Source of the DNA: Candidatus Azobacteroides pseudotrichonymphae
GTDB lineage: Bacteria; Bacteroidota; Bacteroidia; Bacteroidales; Azobacteroidaceae
DNA length: 64,000 nt
Reading direction: 5' to 3'
Assembly: GCA_002091395.1 (NCBI GenBank)
Contig: AP017913.1
Coordinates: 364,001-428,000 of the forward strand
Shown here: one piece after another, positions 50,673 through 62,329 of the stretch
Numbering within the stretch: position 1 is the stretch's first letter
How the letters are laid out: each line of letters begins with the position of its first letter
Made by a program: the position numbers and the translations under genes
The notes under the pieces: generated by a model
Database searches by the model: none
What the model saw: only the letters and a program-made list of their open reading frames with translations
What the model was told of the DNA's origin: nothing

Positions 50673-51971
50673 ATGGATTTCATAAATGAGTTAAGATGGC
50701 GCGGAATGATTCATAATATAACGCCTGGAATAGAAAATCAATTGAAAAAAGAAATGACTACAGCTTACATTGGAATTGATCCAACTGCTGAATCACTACA
50801 TATTGGGCATTTAGTTGGAATAATGATGTTAAAGCATTTTCAGAAAGCAGGTCACCGTCCTATTGTTTTAGTCGGCGGAGCAACTGGAATGATTGGAGAC
50901 CCTTCTATGAAATCACAAGAGCGCATTTTCTTAGATAAGAATGTTTTAAAGACAAATCAAAATAAAATAAAAATTCAATTATCTAAATTTCTTAATTTTG
51001 ATTCTGTTGCTCCTAATGCTGCTATTTTGGTTAATAATTATGATTGGATAAAAAATTATTCTTTTTTAGATTTTATTCGTGATATTGGAAAACATATTAC
51101 TATAAATTATATGATGTCAAAAGATTCAGTCAAAAAAAGATTGAGTGCTGATTTCAAATCAGGTATATCGTTTACAGAATTTTCTTATCAATTACTTCAA
51201 GGATACGATTATTTTTTTCTGTATAAAAATTATAATTGTCGTTTACAAATTGGTGGATCTGATCAATGGGGGAATATTACAACAGGCACTGAATTAATTC
51301 GAAAAAAAATAAAAGGTAGTGAAGCTTTTGCTTTAACATGTCCTTTAATTATAAAATCTGATGGTAGTAAATTTGGCAAAACAGAATCAAACAATATATG
51401 GCTTGACAAAACACTCACTTCATCATATGAATTTTTTCAATTTTGGTTAAACATCAGTGATTCTGATGCAGAAAATTATATTAAAATATTTACACTTTTA
51501 CAAAAAAAAGAGATAGAAAATCTAATTATAGAACACAAAATGGCTCCTAATTTTCGTATTTTGCAGAAACGGTTAGCGAAGGAATTGACTATCATGATTC
51601 ATTCGAAAGAAGATTATGATATAGCAGTAAAAACATCAGAGGCTCTTTTTGGAGTAGATGATACAGCATTTGATTTTTTAAAAAATTTAGATAAAAATAT
51701 GTTACATGATATTTTCGCATGTATTCCACAATTTGAAGTATTGAAAGAAGTATTATCAGAAGGCATAAAAGCTGTTGATTTATTAGTAAGTACAAAGATT
51801 TTTTCATCTAAAGTAGAATTACGTAAGTTAATTCAAAATGGTGGAATAAGAATTAATAAAAAAAAATTGAGTATGTTTGATTTGATAATTGATTGTAGTT
51901 ATTTATTAGCAGAAAAATATATATTAGTTCAAAAAGGGAAAAAAAAGTTTTTTTTACTAAAAATGAAATAA
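50673..51971 (+). CDS. tyrS: Tyrosyl-tRNA synthetase
   Basis: 432 residues. Class I synthetase. HIGH is at 43-46 (SLHIGHLVG), the KMSKS equivalent is KFGKT (233-237), [28 protein letters not shown] holds the tyrosine and ATP site, and the C-terminal ~80 residues are an S4-like RNA-binding domain. Full length. tRNA-Gln lies 16 bases after the stop. Confidence 0.97.
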   Translation: MDFINELRWRGMIHNITPGIENQLKKEMTTAYIGIDPTAESLHIGHLVGIMMLKHFQKAGHRPIVLVGGATGMIGDPSMKSQERIFLDKNVLKTNQNKIKIQLSKFLNFDSVAPNAAILVNNYDWIKNYSFLDFIRDIGKHITINYMMSKDSVKKRLSADFKSGISFTEFSYQLLQGYDYFFLYKNYNCRLQIGGSDQWGNITTGTELIRKKIKGSEAFALTCPLIIKSDGSKFGKTESNNIWLDKTLTSSYEFFQFWLNISDSDAENYIKIFTLLQKKEIENLIIEHKMAPNFRILQKRLAKELTIMIHSKEDYDIAVKTSEALFGVDDTAFDFLKNLDKNMLHDIFACIPQFEVLKEVLSEGIKAVDLLVSTKIFSSKVELRKLIQNGGIRINKKKLSMFDLIIDCSYLLAEKYILVQKGKKKFFLLKMK

Positions 51972-51987
51972 ATTTTATTATATAATT

Positions 51988-52058
51988 TGTCCCATGGTGT
52001 AATGGTAGCACATCTGATTTTGATTCAGCCAGTCTAGGTTCAAATCCTAGTGGGACAA
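51988..52058 (+). tRNA. tRNA-Gln (TTG)
   Basis: 71 bases. Acceptor stem TGTCCCA pairs with TGGGACA; anticodon loop TTTTGAT carries TTG; T arm GTTCAAATC. The first anticodon-stem pair is a T-C mismatch (TCTGA against TCAGC). CCA is not encoded. It may be cotranscribed with tyrS. Confidence 0.93.
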
Positions 52059-52238
52059 CTTGATAAGTAGAAAATTTTTAAAAAAAAATATGAAAAATTT
52101 TATTGAAATTCTTTACTTGTCTGAAAATAAATTAAGTATGATTTTTTACATTACATATGTAAACTAATAAAATATAAGAATAAAAATACTTATAATAAAA
52201 GTCAAAATTTGTATAATTATAAAATTCATAATTATAAT

Positions 52239-53486
52239 ATGAATGTGGTTGATCGTTTTTTTAAATATATATCTTTCAATACTCAATCAGACGAAAGTTC
52301 TAAAACTATTCCAAGTACTTCAACCCAAATGGATTTGGCATTTGAGTTAAAAAAAGAAATGGAAATAATGGGATTAGAAGAAATTAACTTAGATAAAAAT
52401 GCTTATTTAATGGCTTCTTTGCCAAGCAATATTGATCAATTAGTCCCTGTAATTGGGTTTATTTCTCATTTGGATACTAGTCCAGATACACCAAGTAATA
52501 ATGTGAAGCCTCAAATTATAAAAAATTATAATGGTAAAAATATCGTTCTTAATAAGAAAAAAAATATTGTGCTTTCCACTCAATTATTTCCGGAATTATT
52601 AAATTATGTTGGATATGATATTATTACTACAGATGGAACTACTCTCTTAGGTGCAGATGATAAGGCTGGGATTGCTGAAATTATGGAAGCCATTCAATAT
52701 TTAGTAGACCATCCAGAAATTAAACATGGTAAAATTCGTATTGCTTTTACTCCAGATGAGGAAATTGGTAAAGGATTTTCATTGTTTAATATACAACAAT
52801 TTAATTGTAAATGGGCTTATACAGTAGATGGAGGTGAAATTGGAGAATTTTCATATGAAACTTTCAATTCGGCTACAGTTGAAATAAATATTAAAGGCCT
52901 GCATATCCATCCTGGATATGCAAAAAATAAAATGATTAATGCAAATCTAATTGCAATTCAATTTATTGGAATGCTACCTCCACAAGAAAGGCCAGAATTT
53001 ACAGAAAATTATGAAGGATTTTCTCATTTAATAAAAATACATGGGACAGTGGAAAAAACAACTTTAATTTATAATATTCGTGATCATGATCAAAATAAAC
53101 TTGAAAAACGATTGAAATTGTTCAAGCACATAACTAATTATTTGAACAAAATTTATCCAAGTGGTACAATTAAAATAAAAATTCATCAACAATATTATAA
53201 TATGTGTGAAATTATAAAAACTCAAAATCATATTATAGAATTAGCAAAAAAATCAATGAAAGAATCGAATGTGATTCCTATAATCCGTGCGGTTCGTGGT
53301 TGTACAGATGGATCAATACTATCTTTTAAAGGATTACCTTGTCCAAATATTTTTACTGGAGGTTTAAATTTTCATGGAAGATACGAATACATACCTATTA
53401 AATCTATGGAAAAAGCAGTAAAAGTCATTGTAAAAATGATTATAAATAATACAAATAATCATATTAACAATAGTGATTACAAATAA
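52239..53486 (+). CDS. pepT: Tripeptide aminopeptidase (peptidase T)
   Basis: 415 residues from the ATG at 52239; an upstream TTG (52209) adds residues not seen in the family. M20 zinc peptidase releasing the N-terminal residue of tripeptides. HLDTSPD (His78, Asp80), LGADDKAG, PDEEIGKG and the C-terminal NFHGRYEYIPI carry the metal and catalytic residues. With the POT transporter it fits use of imported peptides. rsmI overlaps its 3' end by 14 bases. Confidence 0.95.
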   Translation: MNVVDRFFKYISFNTQSDESSKTIPSTSTQMDLAFELKKEMEIMGLEEINLDKNAYLMASLPSNIDQLVPVIGFISHLDTSPDTPSNNVKPQIIKNYNGKNIVLNKKKNIVLSTQLFPELLNYVGYDIITTDGTTLLGADDKAGIAEIMEAIQYLVDHPEIKHGKIRIAFTPDEEIGKGFSLFNIQQFNCKWAYTVDGGEIGEFSYETFNSATVEINIKGLHIHPGYAKNKMINANLIAIQFIGMLPPQERPEFTENYEGFSHLIKIHGTVEKTTLIYNIRDHDQNKLEKRLKLFKHITNYLNKIYPSGTIKIKIHQQYYNMCEIIKTQNHIIELAKKSMKESNVIPIIRAVRGCTDGSILSFKGLPCPNIFTGGLNFHGRYEYIPIKSMEKAVKVIVKMIINNTNNHINNSDYK

Positions 53487-54159
53487 ATTATATATAGTTC
53501 CTACTCCTATCGGAAATTTGGAAGATATTACTTTTAGAGCGATCCGTATACTACAAGAAGTAAATTTTATTCTTTCTGAAGATACACGTACAACAAATTT
53601 TCTTTTAAAACATTTTAATATAAAAAATAAAATACAGTCTTACCACAAATTTAATGAACATAAAACAGTTAATAAAATTGTACTACAAATAAAATTAGGT
53701 AATAATGCCGCTTTAGTTTCAGAAGCTGGGACTCCTTGCATTTCTGATCCTGGATTTTTATTAATTAAAAAATGTATTCAACAAAAAATTAAAATAGAAT
53801 GTTTACCAGGATCAACAGCTTTTATTCCAGCATTAATAAATTCAGGATTGCCAACTGATCATTTTTGTTTTGAAGGATTTTTACCTAACAAAAAAGGAAG
53901 ACAAACAAAATTTAAAGAATTAGAAAATGAAATTCGAACAACAATAATATACGAATCACCTTTTCGTATATTAAAAACATTAAAACAATTAGCAACATAC
54001 CTTGGAGAAGAACGAATGGCATCCGTATCACGTGAAATATCTAAATTATATGAAGAAACCATACGTGGCACTTTAAAAAATTTAATTCTTCATTTTACAA
54101 TTAATAAACCTAAAGGAGAACTCATTTTGATATTAGGTGGAAAATACTGTAAAAAGTGA
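53473..54159 (+). CDS. rsmI: 16S rRNA (cytidine-1402-2'-O)-methyltransferase
   Basis: 228 residues from a GTG at 53473. Tetrapyrrole-methylase-fold enzyme that methylates C1402 in the ribosomal P site. VPTPIGNLEDITFRAIRIL, LSEDTRTT, VSEAGTPCISDPG, CLPGSTAFIPALINSGLP and FEGFLPNKKGRQ are all diagnostic. The start lies inside the last codons of pepT, suggesting translational coupling. Confidence 0.95.
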   Translation: MITNKLYIVPTPIGNLEDITFRAIRILQEVNFILSEDTRTTNFLLKHFNIKNKIQSYHKFNEHKTVNKIVLQIKLGNNAALVSEAGTPCISDPGFLLIKKCIQQKIKIECLPGSTAFIPALINSGLPTDHFCFEGFLPNKKGRQTKFKELENEIRTTIIYESPFRILKTLKQLATYLGEERMASVSREISKLYEETIRGTLKNLILHFTINKPKGELILILGGKYCKK

Positions 54160-54269
54160 TTACGATTTTTTCAGTATTAGCTTTTTATAAGTATAATTGT
54201 AAAGTATGCAGTATAATCTTGAAAAGAAAAAGTTAAAAATGATTATTATTTTCCTTTCATAATATTAAT

Positions 54270-55859
54270 TTATGATTTACATATATTTTTCATCACTTTA
54301 TGATCAAAAATATCATTTTTATTTTTTGGACGCAAAAAATCATAGTAAACTGCTTTCTCTAAAAGTTTTTGTTCAGAATTCGAATATGAAGTAGAAAATA
54401 TTTCTGCTTTTGGCTCTGGATAGAACAAAATTTTTACTGGATTATAATCCTTGATATATATTGTCATATATGGACTTTTTGTTTTGCTATATCCAGAAAA
54501 ATCTATTCCATTTTTTATATTGAAAAAATAAATAGATTCAGTATTACCTTTTATATTGATTTGAATTGGAGACCCATTTATGAAAAAAGCGGTAAGATTT
54601 TCACCTTTTATCTGATTAAAATGCCCGGATTTTTTCTTTTCTATAATAAAAACATTATCAATTACATTAATTCGATCAATTATAGTATCATTAAAAAATA
54701 TTTTAATTAACTCTCCACTAAGTTGATAATTTTTACTCCAAAGAATAGGATTTTTACATAAAAACAAAGTAGAACTTTTAGTATTAAATTGTAATGAATC
54801 ACAAACAACTTGTAAATCTTTTTTATAAATTTGAACATTATGAAAAGCTTTTAGTATTTCTTGTTTTTTATCAAAAATTTGCATTTGGAGCGTATCAGCA
54901 TGTAAGAATAATGAATCTTTTTGTAAAAATTTTATAAATTTTGCTGAGTCAGTAACAAAAATAAAATTTTTAGGTTTATCATAATAACCATAATTTCCAA
55001 CTAGAATTTCTTTTTTAATTGTATCAGAAAAAACTATATGACCAAATGCTTTCCCAATTCCCATCTTATAATTATAAAATAAAGTATCTGCTGTCAAAGT
55101 TTTTTCTTTATTTTTAATTAACATCATAGAACGATTAAAAAATATAGATCGTTCATTTTTTAGATCATACATACAATTAGTAGAATGTATAACAACATTG
55201 TCGTATTTAATATTAGAATTTCCTGAAATAGTTGCAATTTTATTAATTGTATTGTATTTAAGTGCATCTGACTTTAGTTCAAGTTGTGAACTTTTTAGCA
55301 TAACATTTCCTCTGAAATTAGCATTTTTTGTATCAAGAGAATATTGACCATACGTAGATGTCAATTCGTTTAATGAATCAACTAGCGTTCCTCCATCAAA
55401 AAAATAGCCTAGATTAATATTTTTATCATAATTAAAATTATTTGTTAAAAGAGTAATATTACGATTATTTATACGAACATTTCCATTAATTTTTACAAGT
55501 CCTGTAGTGCCTTCATAAATCAAATAATCACCATATATATGAAGCGTGTCACCCTGATTTATACAAATATTACTAAATGCTTCTAACAAATTATTTTTTG
55601 CATAAAAATACGCACTATCACAATGCAAATGAGTATTACCATGATGAAATAACACATTGCCTTTAATAATGTGAATATTTGGATTGATTTTTTTACTAAA
55701 AAAAGTAGAATCAGCATGATCCATATAAATGATTATTTTTTTCTCTTTTTTAAGTAAAATCTCCTTTTTTTTCTCAACTCCAAAAAAAATAAAAAGCAAG
55801 CACAAAAAAAATATTTCAAAAAATCTATTCAAAAATTCAATTTTTAATTTGAAAATCAC
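54270..55859 (-). CDS. OstA-like (LptA/LptD N-domain) outer-membrane assembly protein
   Basis: About 530 residues. After a basic N-terminus and hydrophobic signal-like segment the protein is built of repeated beta-strand units typical of OstA/LptA domains, for example HIIKGNVLFHHGNTHLHCDSAYF and VKINGNVRINNRNITLLTNN. In Bacteroidetes this OstA-like protein is part of LPS transport. Start uncertain: an ATG at 55895 lies well inside the upstream gene; GTG at 55859 or TTG at 55832, near that gene's stop, fits better. The overlap with the SurA-like gene ties two outer-membrane functions. Confidence 0.8.
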   Translation of the reverse strand: MIFKLKIEFLNRFFEIFFLCLLFIFFGVEKKKEILLKKEKKIIIYMDHADSTFFSKKINPNIHIIKGNVLFHHGNTHLHCDSAYFYAKNNLLEAFSNICINQGDTLHIYGDYLIYEGTTGLVKINGNVRINNRNITLLTNNFNYDKNINLGYFFDGGTLVDSLNELTSTYGQYSLDTKNANFRGNVMLKSSQLELKSDALKYNTINKIATISGNSNIKYDNVVIHSTNCMYDLKNERSIFFNRSMMLIKNKEKTLTADTLFYNYKMGIGKAFGHIVFSDTIKKEILVGNYGYYDKPKNFIFVTDSAKFIKFLQKDSLFLHADTLQMQIFDKKQEILKAFHNVQIYKKDLQVVCDSLQFNTKSSTLFLCKNPILWSKNYQLSGELIKIFFNDTIIDRINVIDNVFIIEKKKSGHFNQIKGENLTAFFINGSPIQINIKGNTESIYFFNIKNGIDFSGYSKTKSPYMTIYIKDYNPVKILFYPEPKAEIFSTSYSNSEQKLLEKAVYYDFLRPKNKNDIFDHKVMKNICKS

Positions 55860-57192
55860 AATTCTCCCATATATAATTTGAATGAATGCATACATCTCTC
55901 ATTTTTTTTTCTAACCATAAATTCAGAATAAGATTTCGTTTTTGATATCTTAGAATTTTTTTTATAATCTGGTAGTCATTTAAAAGATTAGCTCTATGAG
56001 CTTCAGATTTTGATTCCAATTTAATAATCGCAACATTTTTTTTTTGGTTTGACATCATAACAAATGGGTCAGATATATCACCTACTTTCATTTCACTAAC
56101 AATCCTACCAATTTCAAGTGGCAAATCCTCTAAGAGAAAATAAGGAGTTCCTATATACTCTTCCATTTTGCTATTATAATTTACCATTAATCCTTTATTA
56201 TTACGTGTTCCTACATCTTGAGATATACATGTGACAGCTTTTTCAAACGTAGTTTTACCGCTTAATATATTTGATCTAATATAATTAAGTTGATTAAAAA
56301 TTCTTGTCAATTCTTTTTTCGAAACATGAGGCTTTAAAAGAATATGACGAACATTAACATAATTTCCTTTTTTCCCTATCAATTGAATAATGTGATAACC
56401 ATATTCTGTTTTTACAATTTTAGAAACTTTTTTAGAATCATTTAATCTGAACGCAGCTATCGCAAATTCTAAAGGCAAACTACTTTTAGGAATAAATCCT
56501 AATTCTCCGCCCTTTCTTGCTGATTCAATATCTTCAGAATAAAGGCATGCTAAGGTCGAAAATTTTCTTTCTCCAGATAGAATTAATCTAGTATATTCTA
56601 TCAATTTTTTCTTAATATCATATATTTCATCAGAAGATATAATTGGATCTAATGTTAAAATTTTCAATTTTATAATAGTTGGAATGAAAGGCAAACTATC
56701 TTTTGGAATCAAATTATAAAAATCACAAACTTCATAAGGTGTTATTTTTATATTATTTATTAACATATTCTGAATTAATTTAATCATACTTTGTTCTTTT
56801 ATAATTTGCTGCCTTTCTTCACGCAAAACATTAATACTTTTCCCAAAATATTCTTCCACCTTTTTTTCAGATCCTAATTGATTAATTATATGATTAATCC
56901 AAGATTCAGTCATTTGAGAAAGTTCTAATTTTGGAATAGTAATACTGTCTAACTTTGCTTGATGTAAATACAATTTTTGAATAACTAATTGTTTAAGAAT
57001 ATTACGAAGATTACTTTCTACACATCGATTAGTCATCTTCATTTGCATGTGTGCATTTTCTACATCTGAACGAAAAATTATATCATCTCCTACTGTACAA
57101 ATTACTTCATCAATCACATTGGCTTGTGTATACATTAAATACGGATAAAGTAAAATCATTGCTAGCAAGCAAAAATATTTCATATTATACAA
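55837..57192 (-). CDS. SurA-like periplasmic peptidyl-prolyl isomerase
   Basis: 451 residues. The N-terminus (MYNMKYFCLLAMILLYPYLM) is a signal peptide; Met4 is an alternative start. A SurA-type N-domain with VIDEVICTVGDDIIFRSDVE is followed by two parvulin-like domains, about 170-275 and 280-390, with the typical ARKGGELGFIPKSSLP, EYGYHIIQLI and VRHILLKP. It helps fold outer-membrane proteins in the periplasm. The gene downstream, an OstA-like protein, overlaps it. Confidence 0.9.
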   Translation of the reverse strand: MYNMKYFCLLAMILLYPYLMYTQANVIDEVICTVGDDIIFRSDVENAHMQMKMTNRCVESNLRNILKQLVIQKLYLHQAKLDSITIPKLELSQMTESWINHIINQLGSEKKVEEYFGKSINVLREERQQIIKEQSMIKLIQNMLINNIKITPYEVCDFYNLIPKDSLPFIPTIIKLKILTLDPIISSDEIYDIKKKLIEYTRLILSGERKFSTLACLYSEDIESARKGGELGFIPKSSLPLEFAIAAFRLNDSKKVSKIVKTEYGYHIIQLIGKKGNYVNVRHILLKPHVSKKELTRIFNQLNYIRSNILSGKTTFEKAVTCISQDVGTRNNKGLMVNYNSKMEEYIGTPYFLLEDLPLEIGRIVSEMKVGDISDPFVMMSNQKKNVAIIKLESKSEAHRANLLNDYQIIKKILRYQKRNLILNLWLEKKMRDVCIHSNYIWENCDFQIKN

Positions 57193-59533
<2,341 letters not shown>

Positions 59534-59600
59534 CAAATTTTGATAAAATTCATATTTGACTTTAAAATTTACATTTTTTACAAAACCTAGTTTAAATATT

Positions 59601-60512
59601 ATGAAACCAACGTTACTTATTTTGGCAGCAGGAATTGGAACTCGTTATGGAGGATTAAAACAATTGGATCAAATAGGAATAAATGGAGAAACAATTATGG
59701 ATTATTCAATTTTTGATGCTATAAGAACAGGATTTGGAAAAATTGTTTTTGTCATAAGAGAATCTTTTAAAAAAGACTTTAATGAAAAAATTTTACAAAA
59801 ATACAAATGTATAATTCAAACTGAAGTTGTTTCCCAATCTTTAAATAAATTGCCAAAAGAATTTATATTGCATACAAAAAGAGTTAAACCATGGGGAACT
59901 AATCATGCTGTTATGATGGGGGAAGAAGTAATACATGAACCTTTTGTTGTAATTAATGCAGATGATTTTTATGGACAAAAAAGTTTTAAAATATTAACTG
60001 ATTATTTAAAAAGTATTAATAAAAAACAAAATAATTATGCTATGATTGGATACAAAATAGGCAATACATTGTCTAAAAATGGTCCTGTAACACGTGGTAT
60101 TTGTAAAACAAATAAAGATAAATTTTTGTCTTCTATTACAGAATGTTCACATATTATTCGTAGTGATGGGGGAAAAATAATATGTAAAGATTATAAAAAC
60201 AATTCTAATATTATACTAAATGAAAATACAATTGTATCTATGAATATGTGGATATTTACACCTGAATATTTTAATTATTCAAAAAAATTATTTTTAGATT
60301 TTCTAACTAAAAATCTAAATAGTCTTGAAGCTGAATTTCTTATACCTTCAGTTATTAATCAACTAATTAATGAAAAAAAAATAAAAATAAAAGTGTTAGA
60401 AACTTCATCTAAATGGTTTGGAATGACATATTTAAAAGACAGAGCGTTAGTAATATCTGAAATAGAGAATTTAATAAAAAAAAATATATATCCTAAAAAA
60501 TTATTTCAATAA
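59601..60512 (+). CDS. Nucleotidyltransferase family protein (NDP-sugar pyrophosphorylase-like)
   Basis: 303 residues from the ATG at 59601; the frame runs 15 codons further up, to 59556, without family support. The glycosyltransferase-A-like fold begins with LILAAGIGTRYGGLKQ, where GGLKQ replaces the usual P-L-T of sugar nucleotidylyltransferases, a pattern found in a conserved Bacteroidetes family. PFVVINADDFYG holds the metal-binding Asp. It probably activates a sugar phosphate; the substrate is unknown. Usually encoded in cell-envelope or capsule contexts, here beside metY. Confidence 0.8.
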   Translation: MKPTLLILAAGIGTRYGGLKQLDQIGINGETIMDYSIFDAIRTGFGKIVFVIRESFKKDFNEKILQKYKCIIQTEVVSQSLNKLPKEFILHTKRVKPWGTNHAVMMGEEVIHEPFVVINADDFYGQKSFKILTDYLKSINKKQNNYAMIGYKIGNTLSKNGPVTRGICKTNKDKFLSSITECSHIIRSDGGKIICKDYKNNSNIILNENTIVSMNMWIFTPEYFNYSKKLFLDFLTKNLNSLEAEFLIPSVINQLINEKKIKIKVLETSSKWFGMTYLKDRALVISEIENLIKKNIYPKKLFQ

Positions 60513-60757
60513 ATTATCTTACATAATTACAAATTCTAAATAAGTATTATTACATTCACGTAGAGTTTGTACATTAGTAGGTAAGGAATTTACTAAAAAA
60601 AAATTGAAATTTATAATTTATGAATTCATAATAATAATTATAATTCATTTTCTGAAGAATGTTTTTATAATAAAAAAGTTAAAATAAACAACTATCTTCG
60701 AATAAATAATTTCGTTATTTTATATTCTAACAATAAAACATATCTTAAAAGACAACA

Positions 60758-61774
60758 TCAATGTATCAATTTATAAAGAATTTCTGTTAATAATTTTTCT
60801 CGCTTTATATAAGAGTTTTTTACTCTTTTTATTTTTGCATCGTACTGTCGAATGAGAGAAATATTATTCATTGTTTTAACTGGTTTATAATATCTCATTG
60901 CTTGTATGTAATCAATTATTTGAAAATCCCATTTAAATCCTAAAACACGAATCAAATTGTCTTTAGATTTATTTTTTTCATATTGACAGATCATTAAATT
61001 GACAAAAAAGTCAAATAATAAAACTAAAATTAGGGTTAAAGGATTATCCTTTTGATTTTGTTCAAAATAACTAGCAATACAATTAATTTTTAAAATATTT
61101 TTTGTAGAAATAGCTTTTTGTAATTCAAAATTATTAAAATCTTTGCTCATACCGATATTTTTTTCGACTAAACCAATTGTAATTCTTTTTTCTCTATAAG
61201 GCAATAATATAGATAGTTTATCTAATTCTTTTACTAACTTGCCCAAGTTATTTCCTAAACGATCAACTAAAAATTTTACTGCTTGAACATCAATTTCAAT
61301 TTGTTTTTTTTTTAAAAAATCAATAATGAAGCCAGGAATTTTATTATCATAAATTTTTTTGGATTCAAAAATGATTCCCACTTTTGCTATTTCATCGATA
61401 AGTTTTTTACTTTTATCTAATTTCCCATTCTTATAATTAATAACAAGTATCGTAGACTGAAGTGGATTTTTTACATAAAAAACTAAATTATCTATGTTTT
61501 TTAATGTCTGAGCTTCCTTTATAACTACTAACTGTTTTTCCCCTACTATAGGATATCTACGACAAATATTGATAATATTTGCAACATTTGTTTCTAATCC
61601 ATATAAAATAACTTGATTAAAAATTTTTTCTTTTTCATTTAATGTTAATTGGATTAATAAATTTGTTAATAGGTCTATATAATAACTTTCTTCACCTTGA
61701 AAAAGATATATAGGCATAAACTGTTTAGTTTGTATTTTATTTTCTAGTGATTTGAAATTTATTTTTTCTACCAT
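60758..61774 (-). CDS. holA: DNA polymerase III subunit delta
   Basis: 338 residues. Clamp-loader wrench subunit that opens the sliding clamp. IYLFQGEESYYIDLLTN starts the AAA+-like domain, and the middle section VKFLVDRLGNNLGKLVKELDKLS is the typical helical segment. Overall sequence is highly diverged, as usual for HolA. It is divergent from the HSDR_N-type gene, a common Bacteroidetes pairing. Confidence 0.88.
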   Translation of the reverse strand: MVEKINFKSLENKIQTKQFMPIYLFQGEESYYIDLLTNLLIQLTLNEKEKIFNQVILYGLETNVANIINICRRYPIVGEKQLVVIKEAQTLKNIDNLVFYVKNPLQSTILVINYKNGKLDKSKKLIDEIAKVGIIFESKKIYDNKIPGFIIDFLKKKQIEIDVQAVKFLVDRLGNNLGKLVKELDKLSILLPYREKRITIGLVEKNIGMSKDFNNFELQKAISTKNILKINCIASYFEQNQKDNPLTLILVLLFDFFVNLMICQYEKNKSKDNLIRVLGFKWDFQIIDYIQAMRYYKPVKTMNNISLIRQYDAKIKRVKNSYIKREKLLTEILYKLIH

Positions 61775-61840
61775 CAGTAATAATTATTTTTTATTTCTGT
61801 AAATTTGCGATCTTATCAGGATTTAAATAACAATAATTTT

Positions 61841-62287
61841 ATGTATAATTTAAATTTACCGCCAACGAATTTAAATATAAAAAAAAAATCAGATAAAAAA
61901 TATGTATTCGATCGGTTAAGAAAACAGTATGTTTGCTTAACACCAGAAGAATGGGTAAGACAACATTTTATTAATTATCTTATTCGTTACAAAAACTATC
62001 CTGAAGGCTTATTAACTAATGAAATTTATATAAAAGTCGGCAAAATAATTTGTCGATGCGATACAGTTCTCTATAATATTTCACTTCGTGCACAAATGAT
62101 CATTGAATACAAATCGCCAATTACAGTATTAACTAGAAAGTGTTTTGAACAAATTATTCGCTATAATATGAATTTAAAAGTATCTTGGTTAATTATTAGT
62201 AATGGTATGCAACATTACTGTTGTCGTATAAATAAAAATGGCGAATACACTTTTTTAAAAAAAATACCAGAATATTCTGATTTGTAA
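61841..62287 (+). CDS. HSDR_N-domain (type I restriction R-like N-terminal) nuclease-fold protein
   Basis: 148 residues from the ATG at 61841; an earlier TTG at 61805 is unlikely. TPEEWVRQHFINYL, the central D74 with E89-Y-K91 (IIEYKSP), forms a PD-(D/E)xK nuclease motif like the N-domain of type I restriction R subunits. A free-standing protein of this kind is conserved beside holA in Bacteroidetes. No motor, methylase or specificity subunit is nearby, so a restriction role is unlikely. Its real role is unknown. Confidence 0.8.
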   Translation: MYNLNLPPTNLNIKKKSDKKYVFDRLRKQYVCLTPEEWVRQHFINYLIRYKNYPEGLLTNEIYIKVGKIICRCDTVLYNISLRAQMIIEYKSPITVLTRKCFEQIIRYNMNLKVSWLIISNGMQHYCCRINKNGEYTFLKKIPEYSDL

Positions 62288-62329
62288 ATAATCAGTTTTA
62301 ATTCAATTTCAAAACATATAAATTTCAAA

